The notes beneath the pieces were generated by a model. The model was not told where the DNA came from, ran no database searches, and worked only from the letters and a program-made list of their open reading frames with translations. From Streptomyces omiyaensis (GTDB lineage Bacteria; Actinomycetota; Actinomycetes; Streptomycetales; Streptomycetaceae), in assembly GCF_014650895.1 (NCBI RefSeq), contig NZ_BMVV01000004.1, positions 62,001-126,000 on the forward strand: a stretch of DNA of 64,000 nt, in the 5' to 3' direction. The position numbers and the translations under genes were made by a program. Positions 34,709 to 46,041 of the stretch are shown here, piece after piece. Position 1 is the first letter of the stretch, and each line of letters begins with the position of its first letter.

Positions 34709-35275
34709 TCAGAACCTGGCGTCCTCGCGGCGGTGGATCTGCTCGACCAGCTCCGCCGCCATCGCCTTGATCGTCTCCAGGCCCGACCGGCCCCACGGCC
34801 GGACGTCGGTGTCGACCACGCAGATGGTGCCGAGCGCCACGCCCGTGCGGTCGATCAGCGGCGCGCCCATGTAGGAGCGGATGCCGATCTCGTCCACCAC
34901 CGGGTTGCCGGCGAAGCGCGGGTAGTCGCAGACGTCCTCCAGGACGAGCGCCTTGCGCCGGACCACGACGTGCGGGCAGTAGCCGTGGTCGCGGGCCATG
35001 TAGCGCCCGACCCCGCCCGCGCCGGCGGCGCCCAGGTCGCTGCCCGAGTGGGAGCCGCCCGGCGTGTGGAGCCCCGCGAAGAACTGCCGGTTCTCGTCGA
35101 TGAAGTTGACCATCGAGAACGGGGCGCCGGTGACGTCGGCCAGCCGGTGCGCGAACTCGTCGAAGGCCGGGTCGGGGCGTTCGCCCAGGCCCAGTTCCCG
35201 CAGCCGCCGGACCCGGCCCGGGGCCTCCTTGTCGATGGGGGTCAGGAGGAGGTGACCCGTCGGGTCGTAGGTCAT
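34709..35275 (-). CDS. GAF-domain protein, fifth gene of the conservon
   Basis: A 188-residue soluble protein. A GAF domain spans ~38-180 (FSMVNFIDENRQFFAGL, later YCPHVVVRRKALVLEDVCDY and YMGAPLIDRTGVALGTICVV). GAF domains bind small molecules or chromophores; Cys99 in the GYCPH motif is a possible ligand site. ATG 35275 overlaps the GTPase stop (ATGA), so it is translationally coupled to the conservon and is likely part of its signalling. In other conservons this place is often held by a P450. Confidence 0.85.
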   Translation of the reverse strand: MTYDPTGHLLLTPIDKEAPGRVRRLRELGLGERPDPAFDEFAHRLADVTGAPFSMVNFIDENRQFFAGLHTPGGSHSGSDLGAAGAGGVGRYMARDHGYCPHVVVRRKALVLEDVCDYPRFAGNPVVDEIGIRSYMGAPLIDRTGVALGTICVVDTDVRPWGRSGLETIKAMAAELVEQIHRREDARF

Positions 35276-35895
35276 GACGTGACTCCGAAGCTCGGCTCGC
35301 CGGCCGGGATGGAATGGAGGAGGTGCTGGACGAGGGTGAGGAGGGTGCTGATGGCGGAGCTGGAGATCCGGGCGTCGCACAGGACGATCGGCACCCCGGC
35401 GTCGAGGTCGAGCGCCTGCCGGATCTCGTCCGGCTCGTAGCGGAAGGCGCCGTCGAACTCGTTGACGGCCACCACGAAGGCGATGCCGCGCCGCTCGAAG
35501 AAGTCGATCGCCGAGAAGCACTCCTGGAGACGCCGGGTGTCGGCGAGCACGACCGCGCCGAGCGCGCCCTCGGACAGCTCGTCCCACATGAACCAGAACC
35601 GCTCCTGGCCGGGGGTGCCGAAGAGGTAGAGGACGTTGCGGTCGTCGAGGGTGATCCGGCCGAAGTCCATGGCGACGGTGGTCGTGGTCTTGCTCTCCAC
35701 GCCCTCCAGGCTGTCGGTGGCGGCGCTGACCGAGGTCAGCAGCTCCTCCGTGCTGAGCGGTTCGATCTCGCTGACCGCGCCGACGAAGGTGGTCTTCCCG
35801 ACGCCGAAGCCGCCCGCCACCAGGATCTTCAGCGCGGTGGGGAAGGGATCGGCCGCGAAACCGTCATGGCGTTCAGAGCCGCTGTCGTAGGCCAT
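35272..35895 (-). CDS. Conservon Ras-like GTPase (CvnD-type)
   Basis: A 207-residue GTPase. P-loop GGFGVGKTT (residues 28-36), switch/G3 LFGTPGQERFWFMW and NEFD in place of NKxD are those of the actinobacterial CvnD/MglA-like family. It probably cycles between GTP and GDP on the membrane together with the roadblock protein. Its start overlaps the DUF742 gene by 23 bases and its stop overlaps the GAF gene start. Confidence 0.9.
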   Translation of the reverse strand: MAYDSGSERHDGFAADPFPTALKILVAGGFGVGKTTFVGAVSEIEPLSTEELLTSVSAATDSLEGVESKTTTTVAMDFGRITLDDRNVLYLFGTPGQERFWFMWDELSEGALGAVVLADTRRLQECFSAIDFFERRGIAFVVAVNEFDGAFRYEPDEIRQALDLDAGVPIVLCDARISSSAISTLLTLVQHLLHSIPAGEPSFGVTS

Positions 35896-36250
35896 CGAGC
35901 ACTGCCTCCAGCAAGGAACGGTCGGATGGGTTGGCGTGGAAGCGCGGGGCCCTCGCGGTGAGGGCCCCGCAGTCCACGAGGTCGGAGAGGAGGACCTTGG
36001 TGACGACGGCCGGGAGTCTTAAGTGCGCCGCGATCTCGGCCACCGAGGTCGGTCCGTCGCACAGCCGCAGCGCCAGGCTGTGCTCGGGGCCCATGTGCGC
36101 CTGCGGGCCGGATCCGGTCGCCATCACCAGGGAGAGCAGGTCGAGCGAGGCGGTGGGCCGGGTCCGTCCGCCGCTCACGGTGTACGGACGGATCAGCCGG
36201 CCGGCCGCGTCGTCGAGCCAGGGCCCTTCCTGCGGAGGAGACACGTTCAC
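35873..36250 (-). CDS. Conservon DUF742 protein (CvnC-type)
   Basis: A 125-residue protein. DUF742 block: RLIRPYTVSGGRTRPT near the N-terminus, then LALRLCDGPTSVAEIAAHLR, a winged-helix-like segment, and LVDCGALTARAP. The family always accompanies the CvnA kinase, roadblock and GTPase proteins; its role is unknown but the helix-turn-helix-like part suggests protein or DNA contact. GTG 36250 overlaps the stop of the roadblock gene (GTGA). Confidence 0.88.
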   Translation of the reverse strand: MNVSPPQEGPWLDDAAGRLIRPYTVSGGRTRPTASLDLLSLVMATGSGPQAHMGPEHSLALRLCDGPTSVAEIAAHLRLPAVVTKVLLSDLVDCGALTARAPRFHANPSDRSLLEAVLDGLRQRL

Positions 36251-36678
36251 TGACCGGCGCCGCCCGCCGTCGCCGCCTGCCGGGCGGGCGTCACCAGGTA
36301 TGGGCGGACGCTCTTGACCAGCATCGCCATCTCGTAGCCGAGGACGGCGGCGTCGGCCTCGCGGCCCGCGAGCACGGCCAGGCAGGTGCCCGAGCCGGCG
36401 GTGGAGACGAAGAGCAGGGTGGAGTCGAGCTCCACGACGACCTGGCGGACCTCGCCGCCGTCGCCGAACCGGACGCCGGCGCTGCGGCCGAGCGAGTAGA
36501 GCCCGGAGGCCAGGGCCGCCATGTGGTCGGCGGCGTCGGGGTCGAGCCCGTGGACGGATTTCACCAGGCCGTCGGAGGAGAGCAGAACCGCGCTGCGGGT
36601 GTAAGGGACCCGCTGGACCAGACCGCTCAACAGCCAGTCGAGATCCGAGGAATGGCCGGTCGGCACATTGCTCGCCAT
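36247..36678 (-). CDS. Conservon roadblock/LC7 protein (CvnB-type)
   Basis: A 143-residue roadblock/LC7-domain protein (LDWLLSGLVQRVPYTRSAVL, then SSDGLV and DHMAALASGLYSLG). In conservons it acts with the GTPase as a regulator or GTPase-activating partner. AAGGAGT lies upstream of the ATG at 36678, 7 bases after the kinase stop. Overlapping stops and starts downstream indicate one transcript for all five genes. Confidence 0.9.
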   Translation of the reverse strand: MASNVPTGHSSDLDWLLSGLVQRVPYTRSAVLLSSDGLVKSVHGLDPDAADHMAALASGLYSLGRSAGVRFGDGGEVRQVVVELDSTLLFVSTAGSGTCLAVLAGREADAAVLGYEMAMLVKSVRPYLVTPARQAATAGGAGQ

Positions 36679-36685
36679 CGTGTAT

Positions 36686-38611
36686 CTACTCCTTGTGCGC
36701 GTCGCCGTGACGCAGCGACTCCTGGGGGGTGGGCTGGGATTCGGCGAGGCCGATCCCACGCTGGAACGCGGCCATCAGGCCGGGGTCGTGCAGGGCGTGC
36801 TCCTCGGAGGCGCGGGCCTGCGGCTCGTCGCGCAGCTGCGGGACGAGGTGCTCCTGGGCGCGCCGCTTGGGGAGGTCGGGCCGGCCGGGCGCCTGCGCGC
36901 GGGGCACGGGCGCCCTCGGCGGTACGGCGGAGCCGAAGCCCTCGGGGGCGGAGCCGAAGCCCGCCGGGGCGTTGTCGTGCTCCGGGTACCCGCTCGCCGC
37001 TCCGGTACGGGAGGGAAGGGGCGGGTAGGGGGCGGCGGCGGTCTCCTCGGGCCGGGCAGCGGGGCGCTCGGGCGCCGGGGCCACGGGGGGCGCGACCGGC
37101 GCGGGGGACGCGGCGGGCGCGGCGGGGGCCGGAGCCTGGTAGGGGTACGCGGCGGGGAGCGGCGCCTCCACCGGGGCGTGGGCCGGGGCGGGGACCGCGG
37201 CGGGCGGGAACGGCGCGGAGGGGGCGTCGGTCCGGGGGTGCGGGGGCTGGTCGTAGGGGGACTGCGCCTGCTGGGGCCGGTCGTGCTGCGGCTGGGGCTG
37301 CGGCTGCTGCGGCGGGAGCGGGGTGCCGCCGCCGGAGACCGCGGCGGTCTGCCGCTCGTGCTGGGCCAGGCCCTCCGGGTCGGCGCCGAGGAGGCCCTGC
37401 GGGAGGACGAGGACGGCCTGGATCCCGCCGTAGATGTTCGACTGGAGCCGGACGGCGATGCCGTGGCGCCGGGCCAGCGCGGAGACGACGAAGAGGCCGA
37501 TGCGGCCGTCCTGGAGCAGGTGGGCGACGTTGACCTGGTCGGGGTCGGCGAGCAGGGCGTTCATCTTGTTCTGCTCGGCGACGGGCATGCCGAGGCCGCG
37601 GTCCTCGACCTCGATGGCGAGGCCGGCGGTGACGTACTGGGCGCGCAGCAGCACGGTGGTGTGCGGCGCGGAGAACACCGTGGCGTTCTCGACGAGTTCG
37701 GCGAGGAGGTGGATGACGTCGGCGACGGCGTGGCCGCGCAGGGTGCCGTCGATCGGCGGGACGAGCTTCACCCGGGGGTACTGCTCGACCTCGGCGATGG
37801 AGGAGCGGAGCACCTCGGTCATGGTGACCGGGTTGGACCACTGGCGGCGGGAGATGGCGCCGCCGAGGACGGCGAGGTTCTCGGCGTGGCGGCGGATGCG
37901 GGTGGCCAGGTGGTCGACCTGGAAGAGGCCCTTGAGCAGGTCGGGGTCCTCGACCTCGTTCTCCAGTTCGTCGAGGAGCTGGATCTCGCGGTGCACGAGG
38001 GACTGGAGCCGGCGGGCGAGGTTCACGAAGACCTCGACCTTCTGCTCGTTGCCGACGCTGCTGGAGAGGCGGGAGGCCTGGACCACGGCGGCGACGGCGG
38101 CCTCGTGGGAGCGGGTCAGCTCGGCGCCGAGCCGGTCGAAGTCGTCGCCGCGGGTGGCGTCGGGGAGCTGCGGGCGGGGTCCCGGCTCGTCACCCCTGCG
38201 CAACTGTTCGACGAGCGCGCGCAGTTCGGCCTGGTCCCGGGCGGCGTCGCGCCGCAGGCCGGCGACGCGCCCGAGGACGGCGCGGGCGGCGCGGTCGGCG
38301 CCGAGCGCGGCGGCCGTCACGGAGGCGACGGCGAGGGCGGCGGCTCCGGTGAGGGCGGCCCACACGCCGGGGGTGGGGCCGGCTCCGGTGGAGCGGAGGG
38401 TGAAGAGGATCGCGGCCGCGCCTCCGAGGGCGACCGCGACGGCGGGGAGGACCGAGGCGCGCAGCAGCAGGGGGCGTATGCGCACGTCCGCGGGGGCGGC
38501 GGCGGGCCCGGTCTGCGTGGTGCCGGTGGTCGTGGTGCGGGCGCCCGAACGGCCGTGCCGCCCGCCCTCGCGGCGGTCGGACCGCGGGGCGGGTGCGGGA
38601 TGTTGTGACAT
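36686..38611 (-). CDS. Conservon sensor kinase-like protein (CvnA-type)
   Basis: A 641-residue membrane protein. Two membrane helices (~45-70 and ~78-100) are followed by a coiled signalling region and an HATPase domain (~245-400, with HLLAELVENATVFSAPHTT and RGLGMPVAEQNKMNALL). The His-box is degenerate. The last ~240 residues are Pro/Gln/Ala-rich and probably disordered, ending in a short conserved-looking tail. ATG 38611 (MSQHPAP) is the likely start. It heads the five-gene conservon, which resembles eukaryotic receptor/G-protein modules. Confidence 0.9.
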   Translation of the reverse strand: MSQHPAPAPRSDRREGGRHGRSGARTTTTGTTQTGPAAAPADVRIRPLLLRASVLPAVAVALGGAAAILFTLRSTGAGPTPGVWAALTGAAALAVASVTAAALGADRAARAVLGRVAGLRRDAARDQAELRALVEQLRRGDEPGPRPQLPDATRGDDFDRLGAELTRSHEAAVAAVVQASRLSSSVGNEQKVEVFVNLARRLQSLVHREIQLLDELENEVEDPDLLKGLFQVDHLATRIRRHAENLAVLGGAISRRQWSNPVTMTEVLRSSIAEVEQYPRVKLVPPIDGTLRGHAVADVIHLLAELVENATVFSAPHTTVLLRAQYVTAGLAIEVEDRGLGMPVAEQNKMNALLADPDQVNVAHLLQDGRIGLFVVSALARRHGIAVRLQSNIYGGIQAVLVLPQGLLGADPEGLAQHERQTAAVSGGGTPLPPQQPQPQPQHDRPQQAQSPYDQPPHPRTDAPSAPFPPAAVPAPAHAPVEAPLPAAYPYQAPAPAAPAASPAPVAPPVAPAPERPAARPEETAAAPYPPLPSRTGAASGYPEHDNAPAGFGSAPEGFGSAVPPRAPVPRAQAPGRPDLPKRRAQEHLVPQLRDEPQARASEEHALHDPGLMAAFQRGIGLAESQPTPQESLRHGDAHKE

Positions 38612-39170
38612 GGGTGTCCTTGGTACGTGCCCGGAAAACGGCGTACGGAGGGGTACTCGGGGCTCGTGGGCTGGGGGTGTGATCGGGGGGCTTCGGGTGG
38701 GGGTGCCGATGAGGACGGCAGGTGAGGTGAGCCTACCGATGATCACCGACCACACAGGGTAGTCACCAACCGTTCCCGTGCGGTGCGGAGTTGGCAAACC
38801 TGCCCGTAGACCTGCGGAGTCTGCTACCGACGCCGCCGTGACGGGCCGAGATCGATTGGCCGAAAGTCGCCAGCGTGGCGCGGGAGTTGCCCGGAACGGA
38901 ACCGTACGAAAGAGGGCGGAGGCCCCCATTGACCTCCTCGCCCTGCGAAAACGCCGTCGGTCCGCATGCGAGCGGAATCCCTCCGGCGGGGGTCCGATCC
39001 GGCCGTTTCCCCACTTCTCGTCACGGAGCGTGCACACCTTCGGCCACACCTCCGCGCGCCGCCCGCGGTCGCCGGGCACCGCCCCGTCCGGGCGGGGCCG
39101 TGACCGTCGGTGAGAGGAGGGCGGGCCGGTCCCGCCGGGGCGGGGCGCCGCGCCCTGGGATGCTGGTGCC
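38612..39170. other. Divergent promoter region of the conservon
   Basis: 559 bases without a credible gene between the conservon and the PIN-like gene. On the minus strand TAGGCT (38730-38735) is a possible -10 box for the conservon, 119 bases before its start codon. The stretch 38880-38960 is less G/C-rich than its surroundings. No strong inverted repeat is visible. Confidence 0.4.
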
Positions 39171-39578
39171 ATGGACACCGAAGACCCCGCCCTCCGCCCG
39201 CTGCTCGTCGTGGACGGGGCCAACGTCGTGGGATCCGTTCCGGACGGATGGTGGCGGGACCGGCGCGGGGCCGCGGAGCGGCTGCGGGACCGGCTCGCGG
39301 CCGGCGGGGGCCCGGTCGACGGGCCGTGGCCGGGACCGTACGAGATCGTGCTGGTGGTCGAGGGGCGGGCCCGCGGGGTCGCCCCGGTGCCGGGCGTCCG
39401 GGTGGAGGAGGCCGCCGGCAGCGGCGACGACCTGATCGCCGCGCTGGCCCGGGAGGCCCGGGGCCGGCCGTGCCTGGTGGTCACGGCCGACCGCGAGCTG
39501 CGCCGCCGGGTGGAGGAGACGGGGGCCCGCTGCGCGGGGCCCCGCAGCCTCCCCCGCACCCCGGGGCCCGCCTCCTAG
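39171..39578 (+). CDS. NYN/PIN-like nuclease-fold protein
   Basis: A 135-residue protein. VVDGANVVGS (residues 13-22), AGSGDDLIAALA (~82-93) and VVTADRELRRRV (~105-116) place acidic residues in the NYN/PIN RNase pattern (D15, N18, D86, D87, D110). Such proteins cut structured RNA in a metal-dependent way, sometimes in toxin systems; no antitoxin is seen. The ATG follows GGGATGCTGGTGCC, so the transcript may be leaderless or nearly so. Confidence 0.75.
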   Translation: MDTEDPALRPLLVVDGANVVGSVPDGWWRDRRGAAERLRDRLAAGGGPVDGPWPGPYEIVLVVEGRARGVAPVPGVRVEEAAGSGDDLIAALAREARGRPCLVVTADRELRRRVEETGARCAGPRSLPRTPGPAS

Positions 39579-39614
39579 GCACGGGGGCGGCCTCCCCGGG
39601 GGGCGGACTCCGCG

Positions 39615-42766
<3,152 letters not shown>

Positions 42767-42995
42767 GGGGCGTCAGTTCCTCAGGGGTGCGGAGGGATCG
42801 GTCCGCAGCACCCTTTCGCGGATCGGCACGGCGCGGAATCCCACTACGGGGCCGGATCGTCTACGCCCGGAGGAGGAGTCGGTGCGGGCGGAACGGTCCC
42901 TGGGGAGGTGGACGCCTCCGGCCGTCCCCGCCTCCGGCCCCTCGGGCGGCGCCCGAGACCAACACCGCGCATGAATAAGGGAATTGGGAGAACCC

Positions 42996-44096
42996 GTGTC
43001 CTCCCCCACGGAATTGTTTGACCGCGGCCCCGCTGGTGAGGCGGAGGGCATGGAGAACTCACTGCGTCTGATGATCGCCCTGTGCGGCGCGGTGCTGCTC
43101 GCGTACGCCGTCGTGCGGCTCGCGGACCTGGCGGCCCGCCGCGCGGACGCCCTGCGGCCCGGCACGCCCCTGTGGGGACTGCTGCGGCGCTGCCGGACAC
43201 CGCTCTTCGTCGTCCTGTTCACCGCGCTGCTCGGATGGGCGGTGCGCGTCACCGAGTGGACGCCCGCGCAGGACCACGCCGGGGTCGTCGCCCGCGTCCG
43301 GGTGCTGTGCCTGATCGGCAGCGGCGCCTGGCTGACGGTGCGGTTCGCCACCGCCCTGGTGGAGTCCTCGTACGCGCGCTACGCCGGGCGCACGAGCGAC
43401 CGGGCCCGGGTGCGCCGGGTGCGGACCCAGGTCACCCTGATCACGCGGGTGGTGTCGGTGGGCGTCGGGGTGATCGCCTGCGCGGTGGCCCTCGTGACCT
43501 TCCCGTCCTTCCGGGCGCTCGGCACCTCGCTGCTCGCCTCCGCCGGGATCATCGGCATCGTGGCCGGCGTGGCCGCCCAGTCGACCCTCGGCAACCTCTT
43601 CGCGGGCTTCCAGATCGCCTTCGGCGACATGGTCCGGATCGGGGACACGGTCGTCGTCGACGGCGAGTGGGGGCTGGTCGAGGAGATCACCCTGACCTTC
43701 CTCACCGTGCGCACCTGGGACGAGCGGCGGGTCACCCTGCCGGTCTCCTACTTCACCTCGCGCCCCTTCGAGAACTGGTCGCGGGGCGGCGCCGAGATGA
43801 CCGGCACGGTCTTCCTCCACTGCGACCACTCCACGCCGGTGGGGCTGCTCCGGGCGCACCTGCGCGCCTTCCTCGACGACTGCCCCGGCTGGGACGGGCG
43901 CGGCTGGGACCTCGCGGTGACGGACACCTCCCCCACCGGCATCACCGTCCGCGCCCTGGTGACGGCACGGGACTCCGACGGCCTGTGGGCCGCCCGCTGC
44001 GCCGTCCGCGAGGAGCTCGTCCGCTGGCTCGCGCAGGAGCACCCGGCGGCGCTCCCGAAGGTCGTCACGGGCCCGCCGCCGCGGCTGGAGTCCTGA
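42996..44096 (+). CDS. MscS-family mechanosensitive channel
   Basis: A 366-residue protein with four to five membrane helices (~25-45, 60-80, 95-120, 145-165, 175-195). The pore-helix/beta junction SLLASAGIIGIVAGVAAQST, then NLFAGFQIAFGDMVRIGD, is the MscS signature. A cytoplasmic vestibule domain follows, starting at TVVVDGEWGLVEEITL. It releases solutes on hypo-osmotic shock. GTG 42996 has GGGAG 5 bases upstream. Confidence 0.9.
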   Translation: MSSPTELFDRGPAGEAEGMENSLRLMIALCGAVLLAYAVVRLADLAARRADALRPGTPLWGLLRRCRTPLFVVLFTALLGWAVRVTEWTPAQDHAGVVARVRVLCLIGSGAWLTVRFATALVESSYARYAGRTSDRARVRRVRTQVTLITRVVSVGVGVIACAVALVTFPSFRALGTSLLASAGIIGIVAGVAAQSTLGNLFAGFQIAFGDMVRIGDTVVVDGEWGLVEEITLTFLTVRTWDERRVTLPVSYFTSRPFENWSRGGAEMTGTVFLHCDHSTPVGLLRAHLRAFLDDCPGWDGRGWDLAVTDTSPTGITVRALVTARDSDGLWAARCAVREELVRWLAQEHPAALPKVVTGPPPRLES

Positions 44097-44104
44097 GGGG
44101 CCCC

Positions 44105-44359
44105 TCAGCCGCGCGGGCCGCCGTCCTCGCGCCGCTCGTCCGGGGTGGACCAGGAGTCGTCGCGGGGCGCCTCCGGCCGCGTCCCCGCCGGGTCGCCGAC
44201 GGGCCCGCGGCGGCGGGCCGCGCGGCGGGAGCCCCACCAGAAGGCGCCGAGGAGCAGGGCGACGACGACGACCCCGATGGCGAGGCCGAAGCCGAGGGCG
44301 TTGGAGCCGGCCGAGGCGAGCACCTCCGCGGCGGACGCGTGGGGGGACGTGGCGGTCAT
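44105..44359 (-). CDS. DUF6479-type small membrane protein
   Basis: An 84-residue protein: a short outside end, one membrane helix (~26-46, GLAIGVVVVALLLGAFWWGS), a basic RRAARRR stop and a hydrophilic tail with SWSTPDERREDGG. This layout and tail match Streptomyces DUF6479 proteins. Function unknown. It converges on the MscS gene with 8 bases between stops. Confidence 0.7.
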   Translation of the reverse strand: MTATSPHASAAEVLASAGSNALGFGLAIGVVVVALLLGAFWWGSRRAARRRGPVGDPAGTRPEAPRDDSWSTPDERREDGGPRG

Positions 44360-44538
44360 GGGCGACTCCGATCGTTCGGGGGCGGCGCGAGGGGAGCCCG
44401 GGCGGGTCCCGCACGCCGGTTCACAGGGCGCGTCTCTCCCGTCACGGACGCCGCAAACGCCGGGGCGGCGGCCCTTCCGGCGGGGCCGGGCGGGGCAGGC
44501 CGCCCTTGCCGCGGGGCCTGGTCGGGCAGGCTGGGGGC

Positions 44539-45051
44539 ATGAGCGACTTGCACGGCTCCGCCGTCCTCCTGCGTCCCGCGGTCCCCGCCGACGTCCCCGC
44601 CCTGGCGGCCCTCCGGGCCACGCCCGAGGTGCGGGCGCGGTGGCGCGGCGGGGAGGACCTGGTGGAGGAGGTCGCCTCCGATCTGGCGGATCCCGCCACG
44701 CGCTGCCTGACGATCCGGTACGAGGACCGGATCGTCGGCATGATCCAGTGGTACGCCGAGGAGGAGCCGGACTACCGGCACGCCGGGATCGACCTCTTCC
44801 TCGACCCGTCGGTGCACGGCCGGGGCCTGGGCACCGACGCGGTGCGCACGCTCGCCCGGCACCTCGTCGACGACCACGGCTTCCACCGGCTGGTCATCGA
44901 TCCGGCGGCCGACAACGCCGCGGCGATCCGCTGCTACGAGAAGGCCGGTTTCCGCCCCGTCGGGGTGATGCGCCAGTACGAGCGCGGCGCGGACGGCGGC
45001 TGGCACGACGGGCTGCTGATGGACCTGCTGGCGCCGGAGCTGGTGCGCTGA
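44539..45051 (+). CDS. AAC(6')-like GNAT acetyltransferase
   Basis: A 170-residue GNAT protein. MIQWYAEEEPDYRHAGIDLF, the acetyl-CoA loop VHGRGLGTDAVRTL and DPAADNAAAIRCYEKAGFRP follow the AAC(6')-I pattern. It could acetylate aminoglycosides or an endogenous amine; resistance cannot be claimed from sequence alone. The ATG is preceded by CAGGCT and 7 bases, the placing of a -10 box for a leaderless transcript, and no clear ribosome site is visible. Confidence 0.8.
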   Translation: MSDLHGSAVLLRPAVPADVPALAALRATPEVRARWRGGEDLVEEVASDLADPATRCLTIRYEDRIVGMIQWYAEEEPDYRHAGIDLFLDPSVHGRGLGTDAVRTLARHLVDDHGFHRLVIDPAADNAAAIRCYEKAGFRPVGVMRQYERGADGGWHDGLLMDLLAPELVR

Positions 45052-45125
45052 GGTTCCCCCGGGGCGAGCCGGGCCGCGCGGTCCGTCGCCGGCCGCGCGG
45101 TCCGCTCCTCTCCCGGCGGCGCGGT

Positions 45126-45293
45126 TCACTCCCCGCCGCAGCCCCCGCACCCGCCGCCGCAGCTTCCGCCGTCGCCCCCGGCGCCGCCGTCCGAGCCGCT
45201 GCCGCCCCTGCCGCCCGAGCCGCTGTCGGCGAACGCGCCGACGATGCCGATGACGACGAAGACCGCGACCACCAGGACCACGAGCTCCCCCAT
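45126..45293 (-). CDS. Small membrane protein with Gly/Cys-rich tail
   Basis: A 55-residue protein. A single N-terminal membrane helix (ELVVLVVAVFVVIGIVGAF) is followed by a Gly/Ser stretch and a C-terminal CGGGCGGCGG cluster with four cysteines. ATG 45293 has a GGAAGGGGG site. Similar tails could bind metal or form disulfides. No family known to me. Confidence 0.65.
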   Translation of the reverse strand: MGELVVLVVAVFVVIGIVGAFADSGSGGRGGSGSDGGAGGDGGSCGGGCGGCGGE

Positions 45294-45402
45294 GACGTCC
45301 CCCTTCCGCGCCGTCCCGCGACGGCCCATGGGGGGTATACCCGGCCGGGCGGGCCCCGGAGCCCCGGGGCGGCGCCGAATCGCCGCACCGGGCGGGGGCG
45401 GG

Positions 45403-46041
45403 TCAGCCGCCGAGGATGCCCCGGTCGTAGCCGGCGGCGACGGCCGCCGCGCGGTCCTTGACGGCGAGCTTGGCGTAGATGTGGGTGAGGTGGGTCTTCA
45501 CCGTGGCCTCGCTGATGAAGAGTTCGGCGGCGATGGCGCGGTTGGAGGTGCCGCGGGCGACGAGGACGAGGATCTCGCGCTCGCGGACCGAGAGGGTGTC
45601 GTCGACGGGCGCGGCGGGCCGGCGCACGGCGCTGACGAGGCGGGTCGCGACGGCCGGGGAGAGGACCGCGCGGCCCTCGGCGGCGGCCCGCACGGCGGCG
45701 AACAGCTCCTCGCGCGGCGCGTCCTTGAGGAGGTACCCGGTCGCACCGGCCTCCAGGGCGGGGAGGGTGTCGGTGTCCGTGTCGTACGTGGTGAGCACGA
45801 GGACGCGGGCGCGGGCGCCGTGCCGGGCGAGGGCGGCGATGGCGTCGACCCCGCCGCCCCCGGGCATCCGCAGGTCCATGAGGACGACGTCCGGGTCGAG
45901 CGCGAGGGCCAGTTCGACGGCCTCGACGCCGCCCGAGGCCTCGCCGAGGACCCGGAAGCCGGGGTCGGTGTCGAACATGCCGCGCAAACCGTCCCGGACG
46001 ACGGGGTGGTCGTCGGCGACGAGCAGGGTGATCTCACGCAT
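45403..46041 (-). CDS. NarL/LuxR-type response regulator of the ABC locus
   Basis: A 212-residue protein. Receiver domain: DDHP (9-12), phospho-acceptor in VVLMDLRMPGG, TTYD switch and YLLKDAPRE. LuxR helix-turn-helix: LSVREREILVLVARGTSNRA then FISEATVKTHLTHIYAKL. The ATG overlaps the kinase stop by 8 bases. It is the last gene of a four-gene transcript and likely controls the operon's own promoter. Confidence 0.92.
   Translation of the reverse strand: MREITLLVADDHPVVRDGLRGMFDTDPGFRVLGEASGGVEAVELALALDPDVVLMDLRMPGGGGVDAIAALARHGARARVLVLTTYDTDTDTLPALEAGATGYLLKDAPREELFAAVRAAAEGRAVLSPAVATRLVSAVRRPAAPVDDTLSVREREILVLVARGTSNRAIAAELFISEATVKTHLTHIYAKLAVKDRAAAVAAGYDRGILGG

Noticed and set aside
44539..45051. 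Calling the GNAT gene an aminoglycoside resistance gene
   Set aside because: Motifs are AAC(6')-like, but chromosomal Streptomyces members often have other or unknown substrates.
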